Source: Oscillospiraceae bacterium
Lineage (GTDB): Bacteria > Bacillota > Clostridia > Oscillospirales > Oscillospiraceae
DNA length: 6,529 bases
Direction of reading: 5' to 3'
NCBI GenBank assembly: GCA_031266955.1
Contig: JAISAA010000215.1
Span: forward strand, 1-6,529
Below are positions 6,218-6,529 of the stretch, piece after piece. The notes under the pieces were generated by a model. It worked only from the letters and a program-made list of their open reading frames with translations. It was not told where the DNA came from and searched no databases. The first letter of the stretch is position 1. Every line of letters begins with the position of its first letter. The translations under genes were made by a program, and so were the position numbers.

Positions 6218-6331
6218 GCGCAAAACCCCTCCGCCGCTTCGCGGCACCTCCCCTGTTTAGGGGAGGCATGGCGTTCTTTTGCCTCCCCTGCGAGGGGAGG
6301 TGCCGCCAAAGGCGGCGGAGGGGTTTTGCGC
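6218..6331. repeat. Central 114-bp paired palindrome
   Basis: GCGCAAAACCCCTCCGCCG (6218-6236) is a perfect 19-base inverted match to 6313-6331. The complementarity continues imperfectly inward through the shared GCGGCACCTCCCCT block, up to about 6254 on the left and 6293 on the right. Each arm also forms its own 8-bp hairpin CCTCCCCT/AGGGGAGG: 6247-6266 with loop GTTT and 6282-6300 with loop GCG. The region is thus two palindromic units in opposite orientation, like a REP/BIME pair. From memory, CCCCTCCGCCGC...CGGCACCTCCCC repeats recur in clostridial genomes; I could not check this. Confidence 0.75.
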
Positions 6332-6333
6332 CA

Positions 6334-6387
6334 GCGGCGCGTCCCCCGTCCTACATCCCGGGGGAAATCCAAAGGGGGGCGCGCCGC
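6334..6387. repeat. 14-bp GC-rich inverted repeat
   Basis: GCGGCGCGTCCCCC (6334-6347) faces GGGGGGCGCGCCGC (6374-6387): 13 Watson-Crick pairs and one T-G pair, with a 26-base loop containing a further CCCGGG. Confidence 0.65.
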
Positions 6388-6417
6388 CCCTCTTTGTGTC
6401 GCTTTAAGGCGAGGGGT

Positions 6418-6453
6418 CCAGGGGAGAGGGAAATCGAAATCCCTCTCCCTTGG
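6418..6453. repeat. 14-bp hairpin
   Basis: GGGAGAGGGA (6422-6431) is perfectly complementary to TCCCTCTCCC (6440-6449); with one G-T pair the stem extends to CCA...TGG (6418-6453). The loop is AATCGAAA. There is no U-tract on either strand, so it is not an intrinsic terminator. Confidence 0.7.
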
Positions 6454-6513
6454 CGGTTCTTTTCCCCCTTTCTTTCCGTAAAGAAAGGGGGCGCCCGCCG
6501 CGCAGGCGAAAAA
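6450..6513 (-). repeat. Right terminal inverted repeat
   Basis: This is the inverted counterpart of the left end. It contains a perfect 12-bp hairpin CCCCCTTTCTTT / AAAGAAAGGGGG (6464-6475 and 6480-6491, loop CCGT), and CGCCGCGCAGGC (6496-6507), the exact reverse complement of the left-end GCCTGCGCGGCG. The two terminal hairpins differ mainly by paired changes (A-T to C-G), so pairing is kept while sequence drifts. Confidence 0.7.
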
Positions 6514-6529
6514 GGTGTATTATACCTCG

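Larger units (their letters stand above)
5985..6513. mobile_element. Composite inverted-repeat element (MITE-like), no coding gene
   Basis: The two ends are inverted copies of each other over about 65 bp. The left end (5985-6050) and the reverse complement of the right end (6450-6513) both run TTTTT, then GCCTGCGCGGCG, then a C-run/TTTCTTT hairpin and its complement, then a GAAC(G/C)GC(C)AA tail; by hand alignment about four-fifths of positions match, with short indels. Between them lie several nested hairpins and a central 114-bp paired palindrome. No transposase or credible protein is encoded. This structure fits a non-autonomous element mobilised in trans, or a repeat family that spread another way. 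Target-site duplications could not be identified. It fills nearly all of the gene-free stretch upstream of the nitroreductase promoter. Confidence 0.6.

Noticed and set aside
5912..6481. Plus-strand open frame (189 codons) through the composite repeat
   Set aside because: The frame runs across nested hairpins and inverted repeats; the product is low-complexity Gly/Arg/Pro/Ser. It is the chance result of stop-poor GC-rich repeat DNA. A minus-strand frame at 6145-6372 is rejected for the same reason.
6514..6529. Promoter -10 (TATAAT on the minus strand) at the right edge
   Set aside because: Any -35 box would lie beyond the window, and the box is within a short palindrome AGGTGTATTATACCT next to the repeat; it cannot be assessed.

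Overview
The window looks like chromosomal DNA from a moderately GC-rich, low-complexity-repeat-bearing Firmicute, most likely an anaerobic gut-type clostridium (Oscillospiraceae/Ruminococcaceae-like). This is an inference from the DegV-family protein, the Gram-positive style lipoprotein and DUF3298/RsiV-like envelope protein, strong AAGGAG-type ribosome binding sites, and a hairpin-rich intergenic repeat of a style I associate with such genomes. All recognisable genes lie on the minus strand, so transcription runs right to left.

Reading in transcription order from the right: positions 5784-6529 carry no gene. Most of that stretch (about 5985-6513) is a composite repeat with terminal inverted repeats of about 65 bp and a series of nested hairpins, including a 114-bp paired palindrome in the middle. 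A good promoter (TTGCGC-17-TATAAT, 5867-5895) then drives a nitroreductase-family gene (5133-5783). One base after its stop codon comes a GTG-started gene for a membrane-anchored DUF4163/DUF3298 (RsiV/PdaC C-terminal-like) protein (4349-5131). After a 69-bp gap follows purC (3428-4279), the SAICAR synthetase of purine synthesis.

The middle block (639-3288) is a probable three-gene operon of visibly lower GC: a GTG-started zinc-ribbon plus PH/GRAM-like protein, a small lipoprotein, and a 529-residue membrane-anchored protein with three Asp-rich DxDxDG-type loops. None has a function I can name; together they look like an accessory cell-envelope module. A TATAAT box lies upstream of the first gene. 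At the left edge a DegV-family fatty-acid-binding protein gene (532 to beyond position 1) has its own promoter (TTGCAA-17-TACAAT, extended -10).

The most interesting items are the inverted-repeat composite element at 5985-6513, the orphan lysozyme-receptor-like domain coupled to a nitroreductase, and the low-GC envelope operon. No CRISPR array, tRNA, rRNA, transposase or convincing intrinsic terminator was found.
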